A stretch of 58,077 nucleotides of DNA. Origin: Eubacterium sp. CAG:180 (GTDB lineage Bacteria > Bacillota > Clostridia > Oscillospirales > Acutalibacteraceae). Location of the stretch: positions 32,521 through 90,597 of the forward strand of contig HF993136.1 of the NCBI GenBank assembly GCA_000432435.1, read 5' to 3'. Under the pieces are notes generated by a model that was not told where the DNA came from, searched no databases, and was given only the letters and a program-made list of their open reading frames with translations. This document shows, piece after piece, positions 34,763-43,416 of the stretch. A program made the translations under genes and the position numbers. The first letter of the stretch is position 1. Every line of letters starts with the position of its first letter.

Positions 34763-35866
34763 TTACTTTACCTCCTTTTTCGTTTTTCTGAACTTCAATT
34801 CGTAGTTAATAAAGAATTCACTACCTATGATAAAGAACAGAATTATACCGGTCAATATATCAGAAAATGATTCGTTGAGATTAAACACCATTGAAATCTG
34901 ACTGGCACCCGCATCGAGGAAAACAAGTAGGAAGGATGTCAAAATCATATAAATCGGATTAAACTTTGCAAGCCAGGATACCATTATTGCAGTAAATCCC
35001 CTACCGTCTGCCGTTGTCGACGAAATGGTATGATCGGTTCCGCCAACAAGTAAAAATCCGGCTATACCGCAAATAGCACCCGAAAGAAATAAAGTTCTCA
35101 TAATAACCTTTTTTACATTGATACCTATGTATCTTGCCGTATTTTCAGATTCACCTACAACCGAAATCTCATAGCCGTGCTTACTGTACTTGAGATATAC
35201 ATACATAGCAATCATTATTACCAAAACAATTATTATATTCAGAAGATAATCATACTTACCGATTGTGGGAAGCCAACCGTCCATGGTATTGCTGTTAATA
35301 ACACCAATCTTGCCAGAGCCCTTGGGATTTTCCCAATACATACAGAAATACGAAACAATCTGAATTGCAACATAGTTCATCATTAATGTAAATAAAGTTT
35401 CATTTGTATTAAACTTAGCTTTAAATACCGCGGGAATCAAAGCCCAAACGGCACCTGCAATAATGCTTGCAACAAGCATTATAATAATCAAAAATGCATT
35501 GGGGACTTTGCCGCCGAGCAAAATCATACATGCCGCGGTAGCAAGACCTCCGATAAGCACTTGCCCTTCACCGCCGATATTCCAAAATCGCATTTTAAAC
35601 GCCGGCGTAATTGCAAGCGAAACGCACAGAAGCATTGCAAGACTTTGTAAAAGCTTCCAAATTTTTCTTTCGGTTCCGAATGCGCCCTCAAACATAGTTT
35701 TGTAAACACTTATCGGATTTTCACCGGTTAAAAGCATAGTAACAACAGCACATACCAAAAGAGCAGCAACAATTGAACCTAGGCGTATAGCCCAAGATTT
35801 ATATTTAGGAACATAGCCTCTTTTTGCAACGTGAAAAAGAGGTTCACGAACACTTTTATTACTCAT
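34763..35866 (-). CDS. BMP-type nucleoside ABC transporter permease (first)
   Basis: 367 aa permease of the NupP/YufP type, with FWNIGGEGQVLIGG, GAVWALIPAVFKAKF, NETLFTLMMNYVAI and the loop ESENTARYIGINV. It pairs with the second permease to form the channel. The start ATG overlaps the ATPase stop by 4 nt (ATGA). Confidence 0.9.
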   Translation of the reverse strand: MSNKSVREPLFHVAKRGYVPKYKSWAIRLGSIVAALLVCAVVTMLLTGENPISVYKTMFEGAFGTERKIWKLLQSLAMLLCVSLAITPAFKMRFWNIGGEGQVLIGGLATAACMILLGGKVPNAFLIIIMLVASIIAGAVWALIPAVFKAKFNTNETLFTLMMNYVAIQIVSYFCMYWENPKGSGKIGVINSNTMDGWLPTIGKYDYLLNIIIVLVIMIAMYVYLKYSKHGYEISVVGESENTARYIGINVKKVIMRTLFLSGAICGIAGFLLVGGTDHTISSTTADGRGFTAIMVSWLAKFNPIYMILTSFLLVFLDAGASQISMVFNLNESFSDILTGIILFFIIGSEFFINYELKFRKTKKEVK

Positions 35867-37401
35867 GCTTTTCCCTCCACGTCAGTATTTTTCGTCATAA
35901 GAATGCCAATCTCATCTTTTTTCGCAGTTCTGCCGTCAACTATACCTGTTACTTTTCCGCTGTTCATAACCATTATTCTGTCGCAGAGTTCAATAAGAAC
36001 ATCAAGATCCTCTCCTACAAATATAACGGATGTCCCGTGCTCTTTTTGTTTGTTGAGAAGGTCATATATCAGATATGAAGAATTTACGTCAAGTCCGCGG
36101 ACGGGATATGCAACCATTAAAACTGTCGGATTTGACGCAATTTCTCTACCAACAAGAACCTTTTGAACATTACCGCCGGAAAGCCGACGAACCGGAGTTT
36201 CTGCACTCGGCGTAACAACTTCAAGATCTTTGATAATCGCATTCGCGAGATCCTTAGGGGCTTTGCGTTCAAGAAAAGCCGTATGACCGCCCTTATAAGA
36301 TCTCAACATCATATTATCAATAATATCCATATTGCCGACAAGACCCATTCCGAGCCTATCCTCCGGAACAAAAGAAAGAGCAACTCCAAGCTTTCTGATT
36401 TCTTTGGGAGATTTCCCGACTAACTGACTTTCTTCTCCGTCTTTAGACTTGTACAATATGCTTGAGCCCTTTACAGTCTGCTGTAATCCCGCTATTGACT
36501 CAAGTAATTCTTTTTGCCCGCATCCGGAAATACCGGCAATACCGAGTATTTCGCCGCTGTTAGCAGTAAAGTTGATGTTATCAAGCACAAGCTTGCCCTC
36601 GTGATTTTTAACGGAAAGATTCTTAACATCAATACGTAGTTCGGTATTCTTAGGCTCAGTTCTCTTTATATTGAGAGTGACTTTTTCACCCATCATCATT
36701 TCCGTAAGGGATTGTTCCGTTGCATCTTTCGTCTCAACCGTTCCGACATACATACCTTTTCTGAGAATTGTTACCCTATCGGATATTTCAAGCACCTCAT
36801 GCAGCTTGTGTGTAATTATTATAATCGACTTATTATCCTCACGCATTCTTCTGAGAACGTCGAATAATTTTTCAGTTTCCTGCGGTGTTAAAACAGCGGT
36901 CGGTTCATCAAGAATTAGTATATCAGCACCTCTGTAAAGCACCTTAATTATTTCCACTGTCTGCTTTTCCGAAACAGACATTTCATAAATTTTCTTATCG
37001 AAGTCAATGACGAAACCGTATTTATCACATATAGCCTTAACTCTCTTTTCGGCCTCTTTCAGATTATATTTGTTTCCGTCTTTTACACCCAAAACAATAT
37101 TTTGGACAGCGTTAAAAACATCAACAAGCTTAAAATGTTGATGTATCATTCCAATCTTTAAATCAAAAGCATCTTTCGGAGATTTAATAACAACTTCCTT
37201 ACCGCCTACATAAATCTCGCCGGAATCCGGGTAATATATTCCCGAAACCATATTCATAAGTGTTGTCTTACCGGAGCCGTTTTCTCCGAGTATAGATAGT
37301 ATTTCACCGTTTTTTACTTGTAAGTCAACGTCTTTGTTAGCTATTGTACTGCCGAATGTCTTAGTTATCCCTTTCAACTCCAAGGCAAAAGGAGAACCCA
37401 T
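35863..37401 (-). CDS. BMP-type nucleoside ABC transporter, duplicated ATPase
   Basis: 512 aa with two ABC domains in tandem, as in RbsA and NupO. First domain: Walker A GENGSGKTT, Walker B LILDEPTAVLTP. Second domain: GISGCGQKELLES in place of a canonical Walker A, RRLSGGNVQKVLVGRE as signature, and a degenerate Walker B (VLMVAYPVRGLDV). The N-terminal site is therefore the more standard one, as usual in this family. The frame is open eight codons upstream; ATG 37401 fits the usual N-terminus. Confidence 0.9.
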   Translation of the reverse strand: MGSPFALELKGITKTFGSTIANKDVDLQVKNGEILSILGENGSGKTTLMNMVSGIYYPDSGEIYVGGKEVVIKSPKDAFDLKIGMIHQHFKLVDVFNAVQNIVLGVKDGNKYNLKEAEKRVKAICDKYGFVIDFDKKIYEMSVSEKQTVEIIKVLYRGADILILDEPTAVLTPQETEKLFDVLRRMREDNKSIIIITHKLHEVLEISDRVTILRKGMYVGTVETKDATEQSLTEMMMGEKVTLNIKRTEPKNTELRIDVKNLSVKNHEGKLVLDNINFTANSGEILGIAGISGCGQKELLESIAGLQQTVKGSSILYKSKDGEESQLVGKSPKEIRKLGVALSFVPEDRLGMGLVGNMDIIDNMMLRSYKGGHTAFLERKAPKDLANAIIKDLEVVTPSAETPVRRLSGGNVQKVLVGREIASNPTVLMVAYPVRGLDVNSSYLIYDLLNKQKEHGTSVIFVGEDLDVLIELCDRIMVMNSGKVTGIVDGRTAKKDEIGILMTKNTDVEGKA

Positions 37402-37520
37402 AAATATCCACACAGCCTTTCTCACGCAAATTTAAAATTCAAAACCATGCTCATTCGAGAATAAGGTCCTGTAAAATAATTGAAAACAGTTGAAAAACTA
37501 TTTCCCAATAAATAACTATA

Positions 37521-37546
37521 CCGTGGCCGATTTTCATCGGCCACGG
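37521..37546 (-). terminator. Intercistronic hairpin after the binding-protein gene
   Basis: Perfect 11-bp stem CCGTGGCCGAT / ATCGGCCACGG with TTTC loop. On the minus strand it is followed by TATAGTTATTTATT, not a clean T-run, so it probably stabilises the binding-protein mRNA or attenuates read-through into the ABC genes. Confidence 0.72.
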
Positions 37547-37573
37547 ATACAGTATAAATCTGTGTATTTAATC

Positions 37574-38821
37574 TTAGAACTTTGTATCAAGAAGAGTGAT
37601 ACCGTCTATCTGTACATCGAAGCAAGGAGCAGAACGCTTTTCTGACTCATGGAAGTAACCGTCAGAAACAACCTCGGTATCACCGGTGTTATCTGCATCG
37701 GAGTCAATATCAGCCTTGTATCCGGTAAGATGACCGTCAGCATCAACAGTAGCATTCTTGTTTTTGCTGTCAGATACGGTTACAGTGAATGCAGAGGTAT
37801 CAAATACGTGAAGCTTACCGCTTTCAAGCTCTGCCTTAACTTCATCAATCTTAGCCTGTGTACCTTCGGCAGCTGCCTTAGTGTTAACATCGGTAAGAAC
37901 AACAGATCCTGTGCTGAGAGTACCCGTCCAATCGGTGTCAATTGCTTTGCCGTTTTTAACGCAATCAATAGCATACTCAAGATAAGGAGCCCAATCTATT
38001 CTTGAAGATACAATAAATGTGTTGGGGCAAGCACTTACTGTTGAACCATTGTATGAAACATTGGGAACACCTGCAGCTTCGCAAGCAGTCGGAGCACCCA
38101 TTGAGTCAGCATGCTGGCTGATAAGTACGCAACCATTGTTTATAAGCTTCTGAGCGGCTTCTTTCTCGGCAGTCTCATCATACCAAGAACCGGTAAAGGT
38201 AACCTCCATGGTAACTGACGGGCAAACGCTCTTAGCACCGAGATAGAAAGAAGTGTAGCCAGAAATAACTTCTGCGTAAGTATAAGCACCGACATAACCC
38301 ATCTTGGCTTTGTCAGCTGTAATCTTACCGGAAGAAATCATTTCGTTAAGCTTCATTCCGGCAGCAACACCCGCAAGGTATCTGCCTTCATATATTGAAG
38401 CAAAAGCATTATGATAATTAGAAAGGCCTTCGGTATGAGCTTTAGTTCCTGTTGCATGTAAGAACTGAACCTCCGGGAACTTTTTAGCTGCTTGAATTAC
38501 ATAAGGCTCATGGCCGAAGCTGTCCGCGAAGATGACATTGCATCCTTCGTCAACAAGCTCTGCTGCTGCATCATAGCAAGCCTGTGTTTCGCTGATGTTG
38601 GTCTTTTTAAGAATTTCAACACCGGCTTTTTTGCAAGCCTCTTCAGCTGCAGTAATAAAGTTCTTGTCATATGTTGAGTTTTCGTCATGCAGGAATATGA
38701 ATCCTACTTTGACATTTGCTGCTTTGCCAGTCGAGCTTTTATCGCCGTCTGTCTTGCCGCACGCTGCAAAACAAAGAACGATCATAGCAACTGACAAAAG
38801 AATGCTGAGAACCTTTTTCAT
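37574..38821 (-). CDS. BMP/PnrA family substrate-binding lipoprotein
   Basis: 415 aa lipoprotein (lipobox CFAAC) of the basic membrane protein family: VKVGFIFLHDENSTYDKNF, IFADSFGHEPYVIQAAK, then YEGRYLAGVAAGMKL and GYVGAYTYAEVISGY. Members bind purine nucleosides. It sits between xpt and the ABC genes, so guanosine/xanthosine or another purine nucleoside is a likely ligand. SD GGAGG. Contains an unusual C-terminal tail after about residue 340 with VDADGHLTGYKADIDSDAD. Confidence 0.9.
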   Translation of the reverse strand: MKKVLSILLSVAMIVLCFAACGKTDGDKSSTGKAANVKVGFIFLHDENSTYDKNFITAAEEACKKAGVEILKKTNISETQACYDAAAELVDEGCNVIFADSFGHEPYVIQAAKKFPEVQFLHATGTKAHTEGLSNYHNAFASIYEGRYLAGVAAGMKLNEMISSGKITADKAKMGYVGAYTYAEVISGYTSFYLGAKSVCPSVTMEVTFTGSWYDETAEKEAAQKLINNGCVLISQHADSMGAPTACEAAGVPNVSYNGSTVSACPNTFIVSSRIDWAPYLEYAIDCVKNGKAIDTDWTGTLSTGSVVLTDVNTKAAAEGTQAKIDEVKAELESGKLHVFDTSAFTVTVSDSKNKNATVDADGHLTGYKADIDSDADNTGDTEVVSDGYFHESEKRSAPCFDVQIDGITLLDTKF

Positions 38822-38894
38822 TTGTGTTTCCTCCAGTTTTTTGACATAATATTATGAACAGAAGCTCTCCCCCTGTATCATACAAAATAAAAGG

Positions 38895-39479
38895 TCACTG
38901 TTCCTTAAATACGATGTTTCCACTATCCGCATCCATGCTCTCAATAATGGCAAGAGACTCGACACGTATACCTTTTTGCCTAATAAGTTCGCCACCGCGT
39001 TGAAAACCCTTTTCAACCGCAATACCGACGCCTTCAACAGTAGCACCGGCTTTTTGTGCAATATCCAAAAGCCCATTCAAAGCGCACCCGTTAGCTAAAA
39101 AGTCATCAATAATAAGGACGTGATCTTTTGAAGAAAGATATTTCTTTGAAATTATAACATCATACACCCTTTTATGAGTAAATGATTCAATTTTAGTGGA
39201 ATAAACCTCTCCGTCAATATTAACAGTCTGAGATTTTTTTGCAAAAACCACAGGAACATTATCAAAATACTGCGCCGCAACACAAGCTATACCGATACCA
39301 GAGGCTTCAATGGTCAGTATTTTATTTATAGGGGTATCATTGAAAAGACGTTTAAATTCCTTGCCCATATCATTAAACAGAGAAATGTCCATCTGATGAT
39401 TCAAAAAAGAATCAACTTTGAGTACATTGCCGGGCTTAACAATACCGTCTTTTACAATTCTGTCTTCAAGCAGTTTCAA
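38895..39479 (-). CDS. xpt: Xanthine phosphoribosyltransferase
   Basis: Purine salvage enzyme converting xanthine (and guanine weakly) with PRPP to XMP; 194 aa from the chosen start, matching the family length. Motifs: KLLEDRIVKDG, VLKVDSFLNHQMD, VVFAKKS and the PRPP loop VLIIDDFLANGCALNG. The frame extends 18 codons upstream through the promoter region; the TTG at 39479 (TTG-AAA-CTG) with GGGG upstream restores the normal N-terminus. First gene of the operon with the nucleoside ABC transporter. Confidence 0.93.
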   Translation of the reverse strand: MKLLEDRIVKDGIVKPGNVLKVDSFLNHQMDISLFNDMGKEFKRLFNDTPINKILTIEASGIGIACVAAQYFDNVPVVFAKKSQTVNIDGEVYSTKIESFTHKRVYDVIISKKYLSSKDHVLIIDDFLANGCALNGLLDIAQKAGATVEGVGIAVEKGFQRGGELIRQKGIRVESLAIIESMDADSGNIVFKEQ

Positions 39480-39509
39480 TAAAATCGCCCCACGTAAAAA
39501 TATATCATT

Positions 39510-39538
39510 ATTATACATTAACTTTACAAACATTTCAA
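39510..39538 (-). promoter_or_regulatory. xpt operon promoter
   Basis: Minus strand: -35 TTGAAA (39533-39538), 17-bp spacer, -10 TATAAT (39510-39515). Start of transcription near 39503 leaves a leader of about 24 nt, too short for a purine riboswitch. Confidence 0.82.
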
Positions 39539-39585
39539 CTAAAACTCGAGAAAACTGTAAATCTGTCTGAATTTATCATTTTATG

Positions 39586-39614
39586 TTCACAAATCGCTTT
39601 CTTTTAGGTATAAT
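39586..39614 (+). promoter_or_regulatory. Promoter of the MATE gene
   Basis: Plus strand: -35 TTCACA (39586-39591), 17-bp spacer, -10 TATAAT (39609-39614), about 30 nt before the ATG. Confidence 0.75.
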
Positions 39615-39643
39615 TACTAATACAAAAGCAACGGGGGAAAAAA

Positions 39644-40972
39644 ATGGTCACAGATCTGACTAAGGGAAATCCTGATAAAACACTTTGGAAATTTACATTA
39701 CCAATGATAATCAGCGTTATGTTTCAGCAGCTTTACAGCACTGTTGACAGTATAGTGGCAGGTCAGTTTGCCGGCGTTAACGCACTTGCCGCTGTCGGCG
39801 CGTCATATCCCATCACAATGCTTTTTATCGCTGTCGCAAACGGTTCAAATATCGGATGCTCTGTTGTAATCTCGCAGTTGTTCGGCGGGAAACGCATTAC
39901 GCATATGAAAACGGCTGTCAATACCTCTATTATCTCATCTCTTATTTTATCTCTTATACTGACTGCAGTCGGTCTTTCATCATCAAAAGTGCTTTTAAAG
40001 GCAATGGGAACACCGGATAATATAATGGCTGATTCGGTTACTTATCTTAATATTTACGCCGCCGGAATGGCGTTTCTGTTTATATACAATATAAGTACAG
40101 CTGTTTTTACGGCTCTCGGTGATTCAAAAACACCATTGTACTTTTTAATTTTTTCTTCTCTTACTAATATTGCGCTCGATTTAATATTTGCCGGTCCTAT
40201 GAAAATGGGAGTTGCCGGAGTTGCTTGGGCAACGTTCATTGCGCAAGGAGTGTCCGGCATTTTAGCTTTTATTGCATTACTGAAAAAGATACGTAATATC
40301 GAAAGTGAAAAACCTAAATTTTTTTCGGGAAGAATGTTGCTGAGAATTACAAAGGTTGCCGTACCCAGCATATTGCAGCAAAGCTTCGTCTCGGTAGGCA
40401 ATGTATTCATACAAGGCCTTATTAATAGTTTCGGTGCTGCCGTTGTTGCAGGTTTCGCTGCAGCAATGAAGCTGAATACATTTACAATAACAACACTTGT
40501 CACATTAAGCAACGGCATTTCAAGCTACACAGCGCAAAATATCGGAGCACATAACACCGAAAGAGTAAAGAAAGGGTTCGGATCGGGCCTGAAAATCGCA
40601 TTATTGGTTGCTATTCCGTTTTTTATAGCATTTTTCATTTTTCCGAAATATATGATGATGATATTTGTCACACACAATAATACCGATGTTATAACAGCCG
40701 GCGTCCAATTTTTAAAAATCGTATCACCGTTCTATTTCTTAGCAACAGTTAAAATAATTGTTGACGGCATATTACGTGGATCCGGAGCTATGCTAAGCTT
40801 TATGGTTTCAACCTTCACCGACCTCATACTTCGCGTGATATTCGCATTTATTCTCACCCCGCATATCGGGCAACTCGGAATTTGGTGGTCGTGGCCGATA
40901 GGTTGGATAGTCGCAAGCTTAGCTTCTCTTGCGCTGTATCTCTCAGGCGTGTGGAAAAAAGCAAAGGTTTAA
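39644..40972 (+). CDS. MATE family efflux transporter
   Basis: 442 aa, twelve predicted helices, opening TKGNPDKTLWKFTLPMIISV, then YSTVDSIVAGQFAGVNALAAVGASYP typical of the MATE/DinF-related group. Na+- or H+-coupled exporter of cationic drugs or metabolites; substrate unknown. SD GGGGG. Single-gene unit ending at a bidirectional terminator shared with spo0A. Confidence 0.9.
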   Translation: MVTDLTKGNPDKTLWKFTLPMIISVMFQQLYSTVDSIVAGQFAGVNALAAVGASYPITMLFIAVANGSNIGCSVVISQLFGGKRITHMKTAVNTSIISSLILSLILTAVGLSSSKVLLKAMGTPDNIMADSVTYLNIYAAGMAFLFIYNISTAVFTALGDSKTPLYFLIFSSLTNIALDLIFAGPMKMGVAGVAWATFIAQGVSGILAFIALLKKIRNIESEKPKFFSGRMLLRITKVAVPSILQQSFVSVGNVFIQGLINSFGAAVVAGFAAAMKLNTFTITTLVTLSNGISSYTAQNIGAHNTERVKKGFGSGLKIALLVAIPFFIAFFIFPKYMMMIFVTHNNTDVITAGVQFLKIVSPFYFLATVKIIVDGILRGSGAMLSFMVSTFTDLILRVIFAFILTPHIGQLGIWWSWPIGWIVASLASLALYLSGVWKKAKV

Positions 40973-40990
40973 TCAAATATTTATAAAAAA

Positions 40991-41023
40991 ATGACCGCTC
41001 GGCAAATTAATCCGGGCGGTCAT
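40991..41023. terminator. Bidirectional terminator between the MATE gene and spo0A
   Basis: 12-bp arms ATGACCGCTCGG / CCGGGCGGTCAT (one wobble/mismatch) with a 9-nt loop; TTTTAA follows on the plus strand and TTTTTTATAA on the minus strand. Confidence 0.88.
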
Positions 41024-41036
41024 TTTAATTAACTGT

Positions 41037-41810
41037 TTATGATATTTTCATACTAAGTCTTAATTTATCGCTTATCATGGCAATAAACTCAGAGTTAGTG
41101 GGCTTTCCGCGAGAGTTTTGTATTGTATAGCCGAAGTAAGAACTAAGAACATCAACGTCGCCTCTATCCCATGCAACTTCTATTGCGTGGCGTATGGCAC
41201 GTTCAACTCTTGAAGAAGTTGTTGAAAAAGTTTTAGCAACAGTTGGATACAAAACTTTTGTTACAGAGTTCATCATTTCGCTGTCGTTTATTGATAAAAT
41301 AATTGCCTCTCGCAAATACTGATAACCTTTTATATGAGCCGGAACACCAATTTGATGCATAATATCGCTGACAACGACTTCCAAATCAGCAGAGCTGTCA
41401 GCAGGGTGAAGTTTCCCGAACTTCGAATTGTCTCTCCAGCCTGTCAACTGAGTTATTCTTTCAGCCATCATATTCATATCAAAAGGTTTCAAGAAATAAT
41501 AATCTGCCCCGGCAGATAATAATTCCTGCTCAAATCTTTGATTGTCGACACTTGACATAACCATCATTAAAGGCTTCTTTTCGAGTTTCATCTTCGGCAT
41601 TTCTTTCAGCACACCTAAAGCATCGATTGCTGTCATAAATGCGTCCATAACAACGACATCAGGCTTTTCGGTCTCGGTTTTATGTAATATTTCAGCACCG
41701 TTTTTCGGCACCATTTTCACATCGCAACCGTAAGAGCGCAGAACTCCCGCACAAGTCTGCCCGAAATCATTGCCCTCTGACACCATCATTACTTTTAAAC
41801 CGCTTTTCAT
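41037..41810 (-). CDS. spo0A: Sporulation master regulator Spo0A
   Basis: Response regulator controlling entry into sporulation (257 aa). The receiver domain has the phosphorylation site in VVVMDAFM and the lysine in FLKPFDM. The acidic pocket after beta-1 reads VSEGND where Spo0A normally has ADDN. The C-terminal DNA-binding domain is well conserved, with the recognition segment TTSSRVERAIRHAIEVAWDR. The longer frame from 41843 begins directly after the -10, so ATG 41810 with SD GGAGG is the start. It follows spoIVB, the usual clostridial order. Confidence 0.95.
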   Translation of the reverse strand: MKSGLKVMMVSEGNDFGQTCAGVLRSYGCDVKMVPKNGAEILHKTETEKPDVVVMDAFMTAIDALGVLKEMPKMKLEKKPLMMVMSSVDNQRFEQELLSAGADYYFLKPFDMNMMAERITQLTGWRDNSKFGKLHPADSSADLEVVVSDIMHQIGVPAHIKGYQYLREAIILSINDSEMMNSVTKVLYPTVAKTFSTTSSRVERAIRHAIEVAWDRGDVDVLSSYFGYTIQNSRGKPTNSEFIAMISDKLRLSMKIS

Positions 41811-41843
41811 TTTGTATACCTCCAAATTTTTTATTTCTGACAT

Positions 41844-41872
41844 ATTTTACCATATTAGTTATATCTTGACAA
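41844..41872 (-). promoter_or_regulatory. spo0A vegetative-type promoter
   Basis: Minus strand: -35 TTGTCA (41867-41872), 17-bp spacer, -10 TAAAAT (41844-41849). No clear TGTCGAA-type 0A box was seen in the 180-nt gap upstream. Confidence 0.7.
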
Positions 41873-41990
41873 GAGCTTTTTTATAAAAAGCAAATATTTT
41901 TTTCAAATTAATTCTATTATCGCCATAACAACAGAAAAAGTGCAATAAAGGTAGCTGTTATTTTTTACGCAATATCATACCGTTATTAAA

Positions 41991-42020
41991 GTACCGGAAC
42001 GGCAAATACCGTTCCGGCAC
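41991..42020 (-). terminator. Terminator after spoIVB
   Basis: 12-bp arms GTACCGGAACGG / CCGTTCCGGCAC (one wobble) with a 6-nt loop, followed on the minus strand by TTTAATAA. It separates spoIVB from spo0A transcription. Confidence 0.82.
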
Positions 42021-42023
42021 CTT

Positions 42024-43271
42024 TCACGATGCTTTTTCAAGCAGCCTCTCAGCATTTAAGGCTTCGGATACTTTTAGCATATTATCGGCAAAAACAGCAT
42101 ATCCGCGAATCGGATCATTAACAAACACATGCGTTACAGCACCGACAAGCATACCGTCTTGAATAATGGGACTGCCGCTCATACCTTGAATTATACCGCC
42201 TGTTTTTTCTATTAAAGAGCTGTCTGTAATTTCAATTATCATATTTTTAGATGAGCTGCTGTCGTTATTACAAATTCTCACGATTCTTACATCATAGTAC
42301 TGCGGACCTTTTTCATCAACAGTGGATATTATTTTTGCCGAACCGGTTTTAACCTCTTGCTTTGTTGCAATGGGTACGGCCTCATTTGTTGAAACTATAT
42401 TATTCAAAAACCCGTATACTCCGCAAGCTGTATTCAACGAAAGTGTTCCTATATTAGTATCCTGAAATACGCCGCAAAGCTCACCTGTTGAACCGCAAGA
42501 ACCTTTATAGCAACCGGTTATCTTTGTTTTGACGGCATCGCCGTCGGCAAGCGGCATAACTATACCTGTATCAACATCACATACCGCATGTCCGAGTCCG
42601 CCGAACACTTTGCTGGCGGAGTCAACAAAAGTTATTGTGCCTACCCCCGCCATACTGTCCCTGACCCATATACCGGCTTTATAACAATTATCATTTTTTG
42701 ACAGAGCAGGCGTCAATTTCAGATTCAGAACTTTTTTTCCGCGCTTTACCGACAACTTCAATTCATTACCGCCGTTTTCCTGTACCGCTTTTTCAATTTC
42801 CAATGTTGAGTTCACATTGTTTCCGTTTACAGTCAATATTATATCCCCGGCATTAAGGCCCGCTGTTTTAGAGGGATTTGAAATTCCTTCTTCAGTATAG
42901 ACATCATCAGAACCGACAACCACAACGCCTTTTGTAAACATGCGTATGCCAAATACATCGCCTGAGGGAATTACATATTTTCTCTCAGAAACAATAACAT
43001 CGGCGGATTTTACCGGAATAACCTTCAGAGCGGAAATATCCACAGTGTATTCACTAAGCAGAGTGCCCTTTGCCGCATTCTCGGAATTAACGGAAACCGA
43101 AACGTCACCGCTTGATATCCGGTATGAATATATCTCGTTAAATTTCAGCTTTTCGTCACTCACCAGGTGAATACTGTCCGGAATGCTTTTTATACCGTAA
43201 ATTACAAATGCAAATATAACAGAGGCAGCTAACAATCCGAAAATGCTGAGAACTTTAAAAAATTTTTTCAT
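42024..43271 (-). CDS. spoIVB: SpoIVB peptidase (S55 family)
   Basis: Secreted serine peptidase of the sporulation sigma-K checkpoint, 415 aa. N-terminal membrane anchor (KVLSIFGLLAASVIFAFVIYG), PDZ domain (about 105-190, SKTAGLNAGDIILTVNGN), then the S55 peptidase domain with the histidine in FGGLGHAVCD and the serine in GMSGSPIIQDG. It lies directly upstream of spo0A; recN, which often precedes it in bacilli, is not here. SD AGGTG. The leader carries a perfect palindrome (43290-43301). Confidence 0.94.
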   Translation of the reverse strand: MKKFFKVLSIFGLLAASVIFAFVIYGIKSIPDSIHLVSDEKLKFNEIYSYRISSGDVSVSVNSENAAKGTLLSEYTVDISALKVIPVKSADVIVSERKYVIPSGDVFGIRMFTKGVVVVGSDDVYTEEGISNPSKTAGLNAGDIILTVNGNNVNSTLEIEKAVQENGGNELKLSVKRGKKVLNLKLTPALSKNDNCYKAGIWVRDSMAGVGTITFVDSASKVFGGLGHAVCDVDTGIVMPLADGDAVKTKITGCYKGSCGSTGELCGVFQDTNIGTLSLNTACGVYGFLNNIVSTNEAVPIATKQEVKTGSAKIISTVDEKGPQYYDVRIVRICNNDSSSSKNMIIEITDSSLIEKTGGIIQGMSGSPIIQDGMLVGAVTHVFVNDPIRGYAVFADNMLKVSEALNAERLLEKAS

Positions 43272-43289
43272 TTTTCACCTCCGTATATA

Positions 43290-43301
43290 CAGTGATCACT
43301 G
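43290..43301. promoter_or_regulatory. Palindrome CAGTGATCACTG in the spoIVB leader
   Basis: A perfect 12-bp palindrome 9 nt before the spoIVB SD. It could be a DNA-binding site or a small RNA hairpin next to the SD; the regulator is unknown. Confidence 0.4.
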
Positions 43302-43348
43302 CATTTATAATTTTTACTTTTTTACGGATTTTATGTTATGAAAAAATA

Positions 43349-43403
43349 AGGCTTTACGGTTAATTTACACGGAAATATTATTTCCGAATAAACCGTAAAG
43401 CCT
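43349..43403 (-). terminator. Terminator of the lon-to-aroK unit
   Basis: Outer 13-bp perfect stem AGGCTTTACGGTT / AACCGTAAAGCCT enclosing an inner CGGAAAT / ATTTCCG hairpin; on the minus strand it is followed by TATTTTTTC. Confidence 0.88.
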
Positions 43404-43416
43404 GCATATAATATAT

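Noticed and set aside
35863..37401. Broken second ATPase domain in the ABC protein
   Set aside because: Weak second Walker motifs are normal for this duplicated RbsA/NupO-type family.
39480..39643. Possible guanine riboswitch before xpt
   Set aside because: No purine-riboswitch core was found, and the promoter leaves a leader of only about 24 nt.
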